Shown: in pieces, positions 17,905 through 26,565 of the stretch | How positions within the stretch are numbered: position 1 is the stretch's first letter | How the letters are laid out: each line of letters begins with the position of its first letter | Source of the DNA: an uncultured Roseburia sp. | GTDB taxonomy: Bacteria; Bacillota; Clostridia; Lachnospirales; Lachnospiraceae | Length of the DNA stretch: 56,481 bases | NCBI GenBank assembly: GCA_947647505.1 | Contig: CANSKO010000019.1 | Location: 1-56,481, forward strand | Reading direction: 5' to 3' | Program-made: the position numbers and the translations under genes | Notes under the pieces: model-generated | The model's database searches: none | What the model was told of the DNA's origin: nothing | What the model saw: the letters and a program-made list of their open reading frames with translations, nothing else

Positions 17905-20900
17905 TTATTTCACTTTCTTCAGTCCGGCCTTTTTCAGCGCCTTCATAATTTTCTTATTCTTCTTTAATGCCTTCGGCACTTTTGCGCTGATCTTCTTTGA
18001 CGTCTTCTTAAATGCCGTCTTATGAACGGACTTCAGTACTGTGCCTTTAAATGTAACCTTCGCCAGCTTCTTACATCCGGAGAATGCATTCTTTTCAATC
18101 GAAGCTACGTTTGCTCCAATTGTAACGGATTTCAGCTTCTTGGAGCATCCGGAGAATGCCTTGCTTCCGATCGCTGTAACCTTGCAGGAATCACTGCCAA
18201 CCATAACGGTTGCAGGAATAGTAACATTCTTATCATCCTTGCCTTTTATAAGCTTCACTGTCTTATCCGTTGCACTTGTTACGCTGTACTTCATTCCGCC
18301 AACATCAACGGTCTGGCCCACTGTAAGTCCTGCTGCCGGCGTCTGAACTCCCGGTCCTGGCGTCTGAACTCCCGGTCCCGGCGTCTGTCCGCCCGGAGGC
18401 GTCGTATCACCGCCCGGTCCTGGTCCTGGTCCCGGTCCTGGCCCTGGTCCCGGATCCTGCGCTTCTTCCAATGCGTCAAGCGCGGCAAGCAGATCCTCTG
18501 CCAGTTTTTTCAATTCGCCCAGCGTCATTTCATTTAACGCAGCGTCACCGGCATTCGCCTGATTGTAAAGCGCTTCAAACGGAGCCCATGTCTCAGCCGT
18601 ATATTTGCTGCTGCCTGCATTGTACTTCTCCGTCGCCTCACTCAGCGCAGATTTTACATTGTTCACTGCAGTCGCCTTCGCTGCCTGTGCAGCCGTCTCC
18701 AAAGCGTCGATCTTTTCCTGCAGATCTGCAAGCGCCTTATTGATTTCCTGAATGGAAACGCCTTCCTGTCCTGCCTTTGCTTCTGCATCTGCAATTGCCT
18801 GCTGCAACTCATTCCATGCAGATTCTGCGTCGGTTCCTTTGTAATCTTCTTCTTTATACTTATCTTTCGCATCACCGATCTTATCCGTCAGTCCCTGAAT
18901 CTGCTCCTGGCTTGCCGCCGTCGCCTGAATCGTAAACGTAACGGTTCTCGTCAACGCTTCCTGACCGCCTACGCTTGCCGTAAGCACAACTGCCACCTGG
19001 CCCGGCTGCGCCACTTTCAGTTTCGTCTGCTCTACGATTTCCGCTTCCGCCTCATTGGTGGAGCCAATGGTAAAGGATTTCTCGATAGCGCCCGCAGCCG
19101 CAGCATCCGTCTCATGCATTGCGCATCCCAGACCAACGGTGCGATCCGCCGTAATGCTTACGCCATCCATCAAGTCAAACGTTGCTTCTGCCTCTTCTCC
19201 CATAGAAAGCGTCTTCGTGCCATTGTTTTCATATCCGGTGATTGACAGTACACATTCACAGGATTCCGATCTCTTGCTCAATGCCTTGACAGCATCCTCA
19301 AGCGCTCTGTTAATCTGCACATATGTACTTACATTTGCATCATCGTACTTCTTCGTGGATTCACTTGCTTTTTTCACAGCATCCCATGCTGCCTTGAATG
19401 TCTCCCACGTTGCAGCCGTATATTTATGGTCTGCGTTATTTGCATCTACGTTGATAGCCTCGCCCTGCGTCAGAGTTGCATCTCCATTCAGGATCTTGCT
19501 CATCGTCTCAAACAGAACGTCAAACGGATGCTTGCTGTCTCCGTCAAACGAATCAAACGTATGGCTGATGGAAATATAGGAACCATCCAGTCCTACGAAC
19601 GGCTCGTCGTCAAATGCTTCCGTTGCAGCATTTGCATAAAGCTTCACTGCATCCAGAGTGCCATCGTCAAACATAAAGCCCTTGCTCGCCTCAATGACAA
19701 CCGTTACGCCATGCTTTGTAAATCGTTTGAAGACGTCTCCTTCTTTCATCGTCATCGTCGTAGCGCCTTCAATCGCCGTCCATGTCGTATCTCCCATCGC
19801 ATAGTCCATGTTTAAGGTTGATCCGATCTTCAGATTTGGCTCCTTGCCCTCAAATAATGCAGCGATCTGCTCTTCCGAAAGGCTTGGGCTGAATTCATTT
19901 CCTTCCTTGATCTCCTGGATTTTTTCCGGCGCCGGGTAATTCACGCCATCACCAATATACATGGTAAAGTCTTTTATGCCGCCGGTAAAATCTTTAAAGT
20001 TGCTCTCTGTTTTGGTTGCATTACAGCCAATCGTAAATATCGCGTCATCCGCACACTTAATATTCGCTTCTCTTCCCTTATAGGGAGAGTCCTTCGTTCC
20101 TCTTACGCCGTCTACGTATAAAATAATATCTTTTGCCGCTTTATCAAACAGCGCGAGAATCTCATGCTCCTGTCCATAAAACTCAGATGGGTGCGCAATC
20201 TTAAAGTCTTCCTGATACCAGTTGTCGCCAAATCCGTAGAACACGATTTTATCCGTGTCTCCCGTGCCTCTCATCAGCTGAAGGCCATAGCCCTTATCCA
20301 TTTTGCCGACGATCGACTGCGTTATATTTTCCGGAATTCGCTGCGGAGCCTTGATTTTTACGCGAATCGCAAAGCTATTCGAGGTGATCTTAAAGATATC
20401 ATTGCCCTCTACGCCATTGTCAAATGTCGCTTTTCCGTAAATATAACCATCGTCACGGATCTCAAAGCCACCTGATTCATTGGGCTTTACAGGCTTATCG
20501 TCCGTTCCTTTGCCCTCAACGGCAATCTCTCCTACATCACGCAGCTGCGCATGCATCCACGCAACGCCCTGTGACGGAGCCGTTACTGAAATTCCAAGAT
20601 CTTTATCGCCCAAATCCACGACGCTTCTGCCTGCAACCTTAATCAGACCATCACCTTCGCAGTATTCACGCAGTTTCCGGTACATCTCCTCGTATTGCTC
20701 GCTCGTGTATCCGGATGGAATCATTTCCGGAATCTCTACGCCATCGACCATCGGCCCTACCGTAGCGTGCTTTGCTTCTTTATAAACCGCCACAAATGCA
20801 TTCCAGCTCCGAATCGTATATTCAAACCTTTCGCCATTCGTTCCTACGTTGCCCTTCGAATATACTTCATTCGCTTTGCCTCCTTTCACATACGCCCTTA

Positions 20901-22929
20901 ATTGTCTGAATGCCTCGCTTGGGTCCACTATTTCCGGATACTGAATCTCTACTGTAACCTGATTTCTCGTCACCGTCTCGCCGTCAATCGTCTCGGAGAC
21001 CTGCTTCGAATCAAAAACCTCCGCTCCTTCCACTAACTTTCCATTCAAATATACCTGCGCCACCTCGGAAAACTCATCTTCACTCCTGAACTTCACACGC
21101 AGCGTATAAAAGCCCTCTCTTGCCATGCTTTTCGAGAAGGTCGGTCCATTTGGCCCTTCATCCCAGTTCTCTGTTCCATTCATCAGCTCGCCTATGTTTT
21201 TATCGCCAGCTTTCTTCTCTTTCAGCCAATACCATCTCGCGTCGCTGTCGCCCGTGTAATAGTTTTTCTGTGAGCTGTCAACGCTTATTTTACCCAGCTC
21301 AACGCCATACCTCAGCTCTTCCTGATTCAGCTTAAGCTCCGTAATCGTCTCCTGGTTCGGTATGATTTTCTCCGCTTCATACACATAAACGCGCTTTCCA
21401 CTGATAAACTTATTGGTGTCTGCGCTCTTATCGGACGTTCCATGCGTTTTAACAACTTCAATTTTGACGTGACGCGCTTCCTGTGCACGGTTGAAAACAA
21501 CTACGTGCGCATCTTTCCATGCAGATCTCTGATAAGCGGACCATGCCTCCGCATCTTTAAAGATCGTCTTCGGCTCATCTGCATTGAAATCCTCCAGCGT
21601 CTCCGTCCATCCGGTCTGTTCGCCGTCAACATTGCTGAATACCAGATTCCAGTCTTCCTCTGCAATATTCTGTACCTTTTTCGGCTGGCCGCCTACGCCT
21701 TCCGGGTTAACCGCCTGTTTCGACACATAAATCCTGCATCGTTCAATGGCTCCCTTCGCCAGTCCCGCCATATAAGTCAGTCTGCCGATCGTTCTCGCCG
21801 CTCCGACGTCTCCCTCGTCCTCTGTCGTCAGCTCCGGAATTGTGAAGTACAGATTATTGTTGCCCCGAAGCGTTCCATACTCTGTTCTTTCCGGATACTT
21901 TGCGTTCGGTTCAGTTTCTGCATCATCCGGATTTTTCGATGTCATCCTGTTATCGTTTGCGGTATTTGCCGCATCCTGATCTCCTACAATCTTTCCGTCC
22001 ACCAGATGATCGATTGTATTCGCGCCGTCTGTCTCAAAGTCCGCATAAGCGCTCAAAGCAGATATCGCAATTGGATTCGTCGCCTCCATTGGCTTCGCAT
22101 TCGCCGCTTTTGCCAAAAGATAGATCTCATTACAGGAAATCACCTGATCCGTCGTATTCACCGTGCCGCTCAGTTCGCCGGCCGTATTCAGCACCTCAAT
22201 TTTAACGGCTCCTACGTTTGCAAGGTCGCTCGTTTCAAAGAGCTCTTCCAGATTAATCGCATGCGCCACACGATCATAGGATTTATAAATCCTATCCATC
22301 ACCTGTTCGTCTGCATTATAGTTGTCATCCGTATTGGAATCAAACGCGGAAGCGGTCTTCGCTTCTTTCCAGTTCACGGAAGCCATAGCCTCTGCGCTGT
22401 CTGCGGTTACCGCTCCCGTCGCGATGGATACTTTACAGCGGGTGATCGTCCCTGGCTCAATGTTTTTTTCATAATCGTCCGCTTTTTTATTCTGCGTCCA
22501 GAAAAGCAAACGGCCTACATCCTGCGCAGAACTCAGCTTAATGTATATATTGTTATTCTTGGTCAGCTCTGATCCAAGCGCCATGCCGCCCGTATTGTAG
22601 CGCGAAAAAGCAAAATTCGCTTTATTATCGACAATATTCTCCAGCGAAGCATCGCTTCGGTATGTCGCGCTGCTGTCATCCTCATCCGTATTGACTTCGA
22701 TCGGATGACCCATAATCGACTTATAGCGATAGGTCGGAGCAAATGCATCCGGCTTCGGGTCCATGCCCGTCTGGTCCGGCGCAGGTCCCGTCGATCCCGG
22801 TTCTGTATTCGCCGCAGCTTCATTTCCTTCTTCCGCCCATACCGAAATCGTTCCAAGATCCATTACCGGAATGCTCGTCACCAACATGGCTCCCGTCAGA
22901 ATTCCGGCAAAAATCTGTTTCAGTTTCAT
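17905..22929 (-). CDS. Secreted multidomain surface adhesin (LamG, FIVAR, BspA-type LRR)
   Basis: The 1674-residue protein starts with a Sec signal peptide (cleavage near SVWAEE, residue 33). Two related N-terminal modules (about 85-280 and 285-520) resemble discoidin-like binding domains. A beta domain and a FIVAR repeat follow. A concanavalin/LamG-like domain (about 800-1010) has YGLQLMRGTG, VDGVRG and the closing GGIKDFTMYIGDG. Further FIVAR repeats follow (YTAATWETFKAAW, YTAETWAPFEALY). After a GPGPG linker come BspA-type leucine-rich repeats (about 1536-1674) and a Lys-rich end KKVK. No glycosidase motif was recognised, so it is more likely a glycan- or host-binding protein than an enzyme. 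No LPXTG is present. Promoter, long structured leader and terminator make it a single-gene unit. Confidence 0.85.
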   Translation of the reverse strand: MKLKQIFAGILTGAMLVTSIPVMDLGTISVWAEEGNEAAANTEPGSTGPAPDQTGMDPKPDAFAPTYRYKSIMGHPIEVNTDEDDSSATYRSDASLENIVDNKANFAFSRYNTGGMALGSELTKNNNIYIKLSSAQDVGRLLFWTQNKKADDYEKNIEPGTITRCKVSIATGAVTADSAEAMASVNWKEAKTASAFDSNTDDNYNADEQVMDRIYKSYDRVAHAINLEELFETSDLANVGAVKIEVLNTAGELSGTVNTTDQVISCNEIYLLAKAANAKPMEATNPIAISALSAYADFETDGANTIDHLVDGKIVGDQDAANTANDNRMTSKNPDDAETEPNAKYPERTEYGTLRGNNNLYFTIPELTTEDEGDVGAARTIGRLTYMAGLAKGAIERCRIYVSKQAVNPEGVGGQPKKVQNIAEEDWNLVFSNVDGEQTGWTETLEDFNADEPKTIFKDAEAWSAYQRSAWKDAHVVVFNRAQEARHVKIEVVKTHGTSDKSADTNKFISGKRVYVYEAEKIIPNQETITELKLNQEELRYGVELGKISVDSSQKNYYTGDSDARWYWLKEKKAGDKNIGELMNGTENWDEGPNGPTFSKSMAREGFYTLRVKFRSEDEFSEVAQVYLNGKLVEGAEVFDSKQVSETIDGETVTRNQVTVEIQYPEIVDPSEAFRQLRAYVKGGKANEVYSKGNVGTNGERFEYTIRSWNAFVAVYKEAKHATVGPMVDGVEIPEMIPSGYTSEQYEEMYRKLREYCEGDGLIKVAGRSVVDLGDKDLGISVTAPSQGVAWMHAQLRDVGEIAVEGKGTDDKPVKPNESGGFEIRDDGYIYGKATFDNGVEGNDIFKITSNSFAIRVKIKAPQRIPENITQSIVGKMDKGYGLQLMRGTGDTDKIVFYGFGDNWYQEDFKIAHPSEFYGQEHEILALFDKAAKDIILYVDGVRGTKDSPYKGREANIKCADDAIFTIGCNATKTESNFKDFTGGIKDFTMYIGDGVNYPAPEKIQEIKEGNEFSPSLSEEQIAALFEGKEPNLKIGSTLNMDYAMGDTTWTAIEGATTMTMKEGDVFKRFTKHGVTVVIEASKGFMFDDGTLDAVKLYANAATEAFDDEPFVGLDGSYISISHTFDSFDGDSKHPFDVLFETMSKILNGDATLTQGEAINVDANNADHKYTAATWETFKAAWDAVKKASESTKKYDDANVSTYVQINRALEDAVKALSKRSESCECVLSITGYENNGTKTLSMGEEAEATFDLMDGVSITADRTVGLGCAMHETDAAAAGAIEKSFTIGSTNEAEAEIVEQTKLKVAQPGQVAVVLTASVGGQEALTRTVTFTIQATAASQEQIQGLTDKIGDAKDKYKEEDYKGTDAESAWNELQQAIADAEAKAGQEGVSIQEINKALADLQEKIDALETAAQAAKATAVNNVKSALSEATEKYNAGSSKYTAETWAPFEALYNQANAGDAALNEMTLGELKKLAEDLLAALDALEEAQDPGPGPGPGPGPGPGGDTTPPGGQTPGPGVQTPGPGVQTPAAGLTVGQTVDVGGMKYSVTSATDKTVKLIKGKDDKNVTIPATVMVGSDSCKVTAIGSKAFSGCSKKLKSVTIGANVASIEKNAFSGCKKLAKVTFKGTVLKSVHKTAFKKTSKKISAKVPKALKKNKKIMKALKKAGLKKVK
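18332..18452. repeat. Gly/Pro linker repeat in adhesin
   Basis: Short tandem units encode PGPGP and GVQTPGP steps. They form a flexible spacer between the FIVAR repeats and the terminal leucine-rich module. Confidence 0.75.
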
Positions 22930-23029
22930 TCTTTAATCCCCTTTCTTTTCATAGTTTTTACAAAACAAAAAAACTTCTAAAAAACAAGATGTAGCGCCTT
23001 TCCTCCTTTTCTCTGAAATTCTTAATAGC

Positions 23030-23113
23030 CTGTCTCTTACGTATGCATCCCATACCGGCCATCCGGCCCCATCACAGGGTATATTCTGTGATATTTCATG
23101 GAATATGAAACAG
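23030..23113 (-). ncRNA. Candidate structured 5' leader RNA of the adhesin gene
   Basis: Between promoter and start codon lies a leader of about 195 bases. A 7-bp closing helix (23107-23113 with 23030-23036, one G-U pair) can enclose three close-packed hairpins: 23071-77/23086-92 (7 bp), 23057-60/23065-68 (4 bp) and 23041-45/23051-55 (5 bp). An alternative hairpin 23094-99/23105-110 would compete with the closing helix. I do not recognise a known riboswitch signature. The pairing is by eye only. Confidence 0.4.
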
Positions 23114-23130
23114 TACAAAGATGTATCTAT

Positions 23131-23159
23131 AGATTACTTCTTTTTTGGGCTTCTGTCAA
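23131..23159 (-). promoter_or_regulatory. Adhesin gene promoter
   Basis: TTGACA (23154-23159), a 17-base spacer and TAATCT (23131-23136) lie on the minus strand directly after the ytvI stop, about 200 bases upstream of the adhesin start. Confidence 0.65.
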
Positions 23160-23169
23160 GGGTCTTTCC

Positions 23170-24219
23170 TCAATTGAAAAGCATCTCCTTCCCATAGAAT
23201 AACCGGTATCCTTCGTATAAAAGAAGCGCGGAAACGGGTCCCATGACAAGTCCCATTCCCCCATATATCTGAATCCCGATATAAATGCTGGCCAGCACGG
23301 CCAGCGGCGGCACGCCAAGCCGTTTCCCGACAAGCTTTGGCTCCAGAAGCTGCCGGATCAGGCTGCACACAACATAAATCGCAAGGCATCCTGCCGCATT
23401 CCCGTAATTTCCCAGCAAAAAATCAAGGAGCGCCCACGGCACAAGCACGGTTCCGGTTCCAAAAAAAGGAAGCGCGTCAAACACTCCGACCGCCAGTCCG
23501 ATTCCAAACGCATACGGTATGCGCAGCAGAAAAAAGCCGCCAATGCAGACTGTTGTTATGATGCCCATAATAGAAAGCTGCGCCTTCAGATATGCGCCCG
23601 CCGCAGATTTCATATTCCGCAGCACACAGATCGCATGGCCTCCCGTCTTCGTCCCGGCCAGCGCGCCGATCAGATGTTCATAATCGTTTAGCATCAGAAA
23701 CGCGGCCACAAGCGCAACGGCAGCTCTGGCCAAAAATCCCAGCATCTGCCAGCCGGCGTCTTTGGAGACGGCCAGCGCGCTCTCGGTCAGGCCCGCCGCA
23801 TTGTCGCTGACCGTCCTTTGAATCTCCTCCATCGCAATTCCAGAAGCGGCCTCCAGCCTGCTGCAGCAATCGTCAAACATTTGCCGCGCGCCCTCCTGCA
23901 AGGATGAAAGACTGCCCAGACAGCCGCTGCCCATACGATATAAAAAATAAACGACTGCCGCCGCAAGGCTTCCGGCCGCCACAAGAAACAATCCGTATGC
24001 CGCGAGGCGCGCCCGCTCCCTTTTCCATCCCGCCTTCTTCTCAAACGCCCGGGAGAGCGGATACAAAAGCCGCGCCAGAATGAGCGCGGCCAGAAACGGC
24101 GTAAGCATTGGAAAAATATATTTCATCCCCAGAAAAACAGCCGCCGTCCAAAGCGCGAACTTTGCATGTTGATTTCCTATTTCTGTTTTCAGTCTCTTTA
24201 TCATAGGAAAATTATGCAC
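23170..24219 (-). CDS. ytvI: Sporulation membrane protein YtvI (AI-2E transporter family)
   Basis: The 349-residue polytopic membrane protein belongs to the AI-2E/PerM family. Hydrophobic segments near the N-terminus are followed by a soluble stretch with amphipathic helices (about 85-155). A cluster of membrane helices at the C-terminus includes the family signature FDALPFFGTGTVLVPWAL. The last part has EPKLVGKRLGVPPLAVLASIYIG. The YtvI subgroup is restricted to spore formers, and its molecular role is unknown. The start is a GTG at 24219, or the ATG five codons later; neither has a clear Shine-Dalgarno. It lies 52 bases after the response regulator gene. Confidence 0.85.
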   Translation of the reverse strand: MHNFPMIKRLKTEIGNQHAKFALWTAAVFLGMKYIFPMLTPFLAALILARLLYPLSRAFEKKAGWKRERARLAAYGLFLVAAGSLAAAVVYFLYRMGSGCLGSLSSLQEGARQMFDDCCSRLEAASGIAMEEIQRTVSDNAAGLTESALAVSKDAGWQMLGFLARAAVALVAAFLMLNDYEHLIGALAGTKTGGHAICVLRNMKSAAGAYLKAQLSIMGIITTVCIGGFFLLRIPYAFGIGLAVGVFDALPFFGTGTVLVPWALLDFLLGNYGNAAGCLAIYVVCSLIRQLLEPKLVGKRLGVPPLAVLASIYIGIQIYGGMGLVMGPVSALLLYEGYRLFYGKEMLFN

Positions 24220-24271
24220 GGATTGTACGCGTACTATGCACGAGCGGCTCTGGACGTCCTGTCAGAAAGCA

Positions 24272-24961
24272 TTATACTTTAAATCGATATCCAACGCCCC
24301 AGATCGTTTCAATATACTGTGGCTTTGCCGTATTGATTTCGATCTTTTCACGAATCTTTTTGATATGCACCGTAACGGTCGCAATATCGCCAATAGACTC
24401 CATATCCCAGATTTCCCGAAACAGCTCTTCTTTGGTAAATACGCGGTTGGGATTTTCCGCCAGAAAGGTCAGCAGGTCGAATTCCTTCGTCGTAAACGGC
24501 TTTTCTTCCTCATGGACCCATATGCGGCGCGCCGTTTTGTCAATCTTAATTCCCCGGATTTCGATCAGCTCATTCTCCTGCGCGCTGCTGCCAATCAGCC
24601 GCTCATACCGCGCCAGATGCGCCTTCACCCGCGCAACCAGCTCGCTCGGGGAAAACGGCTTCGTAATATAATCGTCCGCGCCAAGTCCAAGCCCCCGAAT
24701 CTTGTCGATGTCGTCTTTTTTGGCAGACACCATCAGAATCGGCATGTTTTTGACCTCCCGGATACGCCTGCAAATTTCAAATCCATCCATGCCCGGCAGC
24801 ATCAGATCCAGTATTACCATGTCAAAATCCTCCTGCAGCGCACGGGAAAGGCCGGCGTCTCCGGTATTTTCTATTTCCACCTCAAATCCGCTCAGCTCCA
24901 GGTAATCCTTTTCCAGATCTGCGATCGCCACTTCATCTTCAATAATCAAAACCTTACTCAT
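24272..24961 (-). CDS. OmpR/PhoB-family response regulator
   Basis: The 229-residue regulator has a receiver domain and a winged-helix DNA-binding domain. The receiver has acidic residues at the start (IEDEVAIADLE), the phosphoacceptor Asp in VILDLMLPGMDG and the conserved Lys in SAKKDD. The winged helix spans about residues 125-229 (FTTKEFDLLTFLAENPNRVF, then VTVHIKKIREK and VWGVGYRF). The start overlaps the end of the histidine kinase gene by eight bases, which is usual for cognate pairs. Its target genes cannot be read from the window. The neighbours ytvI and metK are not obvious targets. Confidence 0.95.
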   Translation of the reverse strand: MSKVLIIEDEVAIADLEKDYLELSGFEVEIENTGDAGLSRALQEDFDMVILDLMLPGMDGFEICRRIREVKNMPILMVSAKKDDIDKIRGLGLGADDYITKPFSPSELVARVKAHLARYERLIGSSAQENELIEIRGIKIDKTARRIWVHEEEKPFTTKEFDLLTFLAENPNRVFTKEELFREIWDMESIGDIATVTVHIKKIREKIEINTAKPQYIETIWGVGYRFKV

Positions 24962-26441
24962 TTTGGATGACCTCCTGATATTTTCGTATCACAAAATACA
25001 CTACCGTGCCGACGGATTCTTTGCTCGTCGCCCAGATCTTGCCGCCATGATCCTCGATGATCTTCTTTACAATGGAAAGACCGATTCCGCTGCCTCCCGT
25101 CGCAGAATTCCTCGAAGCATCCGCGCGGTAAAAGCGTTCAAATATATACGGCAGATCTTTTGCCGCAATGCCGCGCCCGTTGTCTTCAATCTCTACCTGA
25201 ATAAAGTCGCCGACGTCCTTGACCCGAATATGAATAAATCCCTGCGCTTTATCGAGATATTTGATCGAATTGCCAATGATGTTATTGACGACGCGCTTTA
25301 ACTGCTCCGGGTCCGCAATCACCATCACGTCATTATCCACATAATTGAAGTAGGCAAGCCCAATGTTTTTCGTCTCAAGATCCATGCCAATCTCTTCGAT
25401 GCAGTCGTTAAAGTATGCCGCCACGTTCAGCCTGTTAAAGTTATAGGGAATGCGGTTCGTGTCAATTCTGGAATATAACGTAAGCTCATTTAAAAGCGCG
25501 TCCATTTCATTCGCCTTGCTGTTGATCGTCCGAAGGTATTTCTCCCGCTTCACCGGCGTATCCGCCACGCCGTCCAAAAGCCCTTCGGAATAGCCCTTGA
25601 CGGCTGTAATCGGCGTTTTTAAATCGTGCGCGATGTTGCTGATTAACTCCCTGCTCTCCCGCTCGCTGATCATCTGCTGTTCAAACGATTCCTTCAGCCG
25701 CTTGCGCATCTCCTCAAAGCTTCCGCAAAGCTCGCTGATCTCGTCCTTTCCTTCACTTTCAATCGTAAAATCCAGATTGCCCTGCTGAATGTTAAACGTC
25801 GCCGCCTTCAGCTTTTCGATCGGGCGGATGATGCCGCGATGCATCCATACAATCAGCATGGCGGCTGTCAGGAAAAGAATAATCAGAATCGACACGCAAA
25901 GATCGAATGCCAGCCGCTTTACTTCCGGCAGCACTTCATATGCCGTCGTCACAATAAATACGCTTCCTCTGCTCCTGTCGGAAAAACGGAAGTTGATCTG
26001 CTTGATCAGCTTCTCTTCCGCGCCGTCCACATACGTGCCGGAAACGGCGTCCGGCTCATATTCCCAGTATCCCGGCAGATCTTCCGCATCCAGCCCGCCT
26101 TCCTCTCCCTTATAAAGAATCGTATCTTCCCGCCGTACGAGCAGATACGAATATTTCGCCTTCAGCTTCCTGTTGGTATTTTCCAGAAATGAAAGATCCA
26201 GAAACTGGTCCGGATCAAGAGAGGCGATCTTTAAAAGCAGCTCATAATTCTTGCTGGTATATTGATTCAGAAGCTGCACCGGATTCATCAGCTCCATATA
26301 ATTGTCCGCTTTGACGCCGTAAGCCTCCTGAATCCCCCGGATCTGAATTTTCTGAAAGCCATAGATCACGCAGATCGCCAGTATAACCGGGACAAATATA
26401 ATAATGCAAAAGGATACCGTAAGCCTTGTCTTTAACTTCAT
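24954..26441 (-). CDS. Sensor histidine kinase (HAMP-HisKA-HATPase)
   Basis: The 495-residue membrane kinase has two membrane segments (about residues 8-29 and 180-203). They flank an extracellular sensor domain of about 150 residues with no recognised ligand motif. A HAMP linker (about 205-258) leads to the phosphoaccepting H-box SNIAHDLKTPITAVKGYSEG. The ATPase domain has the N-box NNIIGNSIKY, G1 DNGRG, F-box YIFERFYRAD and G2 GGSGIGLSIV. It is transcribed ahead of the response regulator and overlaps it. An extended -10 promoter and a hairpin lie just upstream. The signal sensed is unknown. Confidence 0.94.
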   Translation of the reverse strand: MKLKTRLTVSFCIIIFVPVILAICVIYGFQKIQIRGIQEAYGVKADNYMELMNPVQLLNQYTSKNYELLLKIASLDPDQFLDLSFLENTNRKLKAKYSYLLVRREDTILYKGEEGGLDAEDLPGYWEYEPDAVSGTYVDGAEEKLIKQINFRFSDRSRGSVFIVTTAYEVLPEVKRLAFDLCVSILIILFLTAAMLIVWMHRGIIRPIEKLKAATFNIQQGNLDFTIESEGKDEISELCGSFEEMRKRLKESFEQQMISERESRELISNIAHDLKTPITAVKGYSEGLLDGVADTPVKREKYLRTINSKANEMDALLNELTLYSRIDTNRIPYNFNRLNVAAYFNDCIEEIGMDLETKNIGLAYFNYVDNDVMVIADPEQLKRVVNNIIGNSIKYLDKAQGFIHIRVKDVGDFIQVEIEDNGRGIAAKDLPYIFERFYRADASRNSATGGSGIGLSIVKKIIEDHGGKIWATSKESVGTVVYFVIRKYQEVIQNE

Positions 26442-26478
26442 GAGATCTTCCTTTCACTCGCATGGCAATGGAAAAGGC

Positions 26479-26504
26479 CACAGGGGGCTTTCTGCGCCCC
26501 TGTG
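26479..26504 (-). promoter_or_regulatory. 5' stem-loop in the leader of the kinase gene
   Basis: CACAGGGG (26479-26486) pairs perfectly with CCCCTGTG (26497-26504) across a 10-base loop. It lies five bases downstream of a TATAAT, so it would sit at the very 5' end of the mRNA. A short T-run follows, so weak attenuation or metK termination are alternatives. Confidence 0.5.
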
Positions 26505-26508
26505 ACCT

Positions 26509-26517
26509 ATTATACCA
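26509..26517 (-). promoter_or_regulatory. Extended -10 promoter of the two-component operon
   Basis: The minus strand reads TGGTATAAT, a perfect extended -10 (TG-N-TATAAT). No good -35 hexamer is found at 16-18 bases, which extended -10 promoters do not need. Confidence 0.6.
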
Positions 26518-26565
26518 TGATTTGCTGCAAATCCCATTAAAAAAAACAAATATATTCTAAATTTT

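Noticed and set aside
21442..22572. Long plus-strand open frame (376 codons) opposite the adhesin gene
   Set aside because: It is an antisense shadow rich in Arg, Ile and Cys with no domain; the minus-strand protein has clear modules.
22930..23113. Cyclic di-GMP riboswitch in the adhesin leader
   Set aside because: The conserved core sequences of both known classes, as I recall them, are absent, so only an unnamed structured leader is claimed.
24256..24272. 15-base match (AATGCTTTCTGACAG) between the ytvI upstream gap and the window end near 56447-56461
   Set aside because: Matches of this length are expected a few times by chance in 56 kb, and the flanks do not agree.
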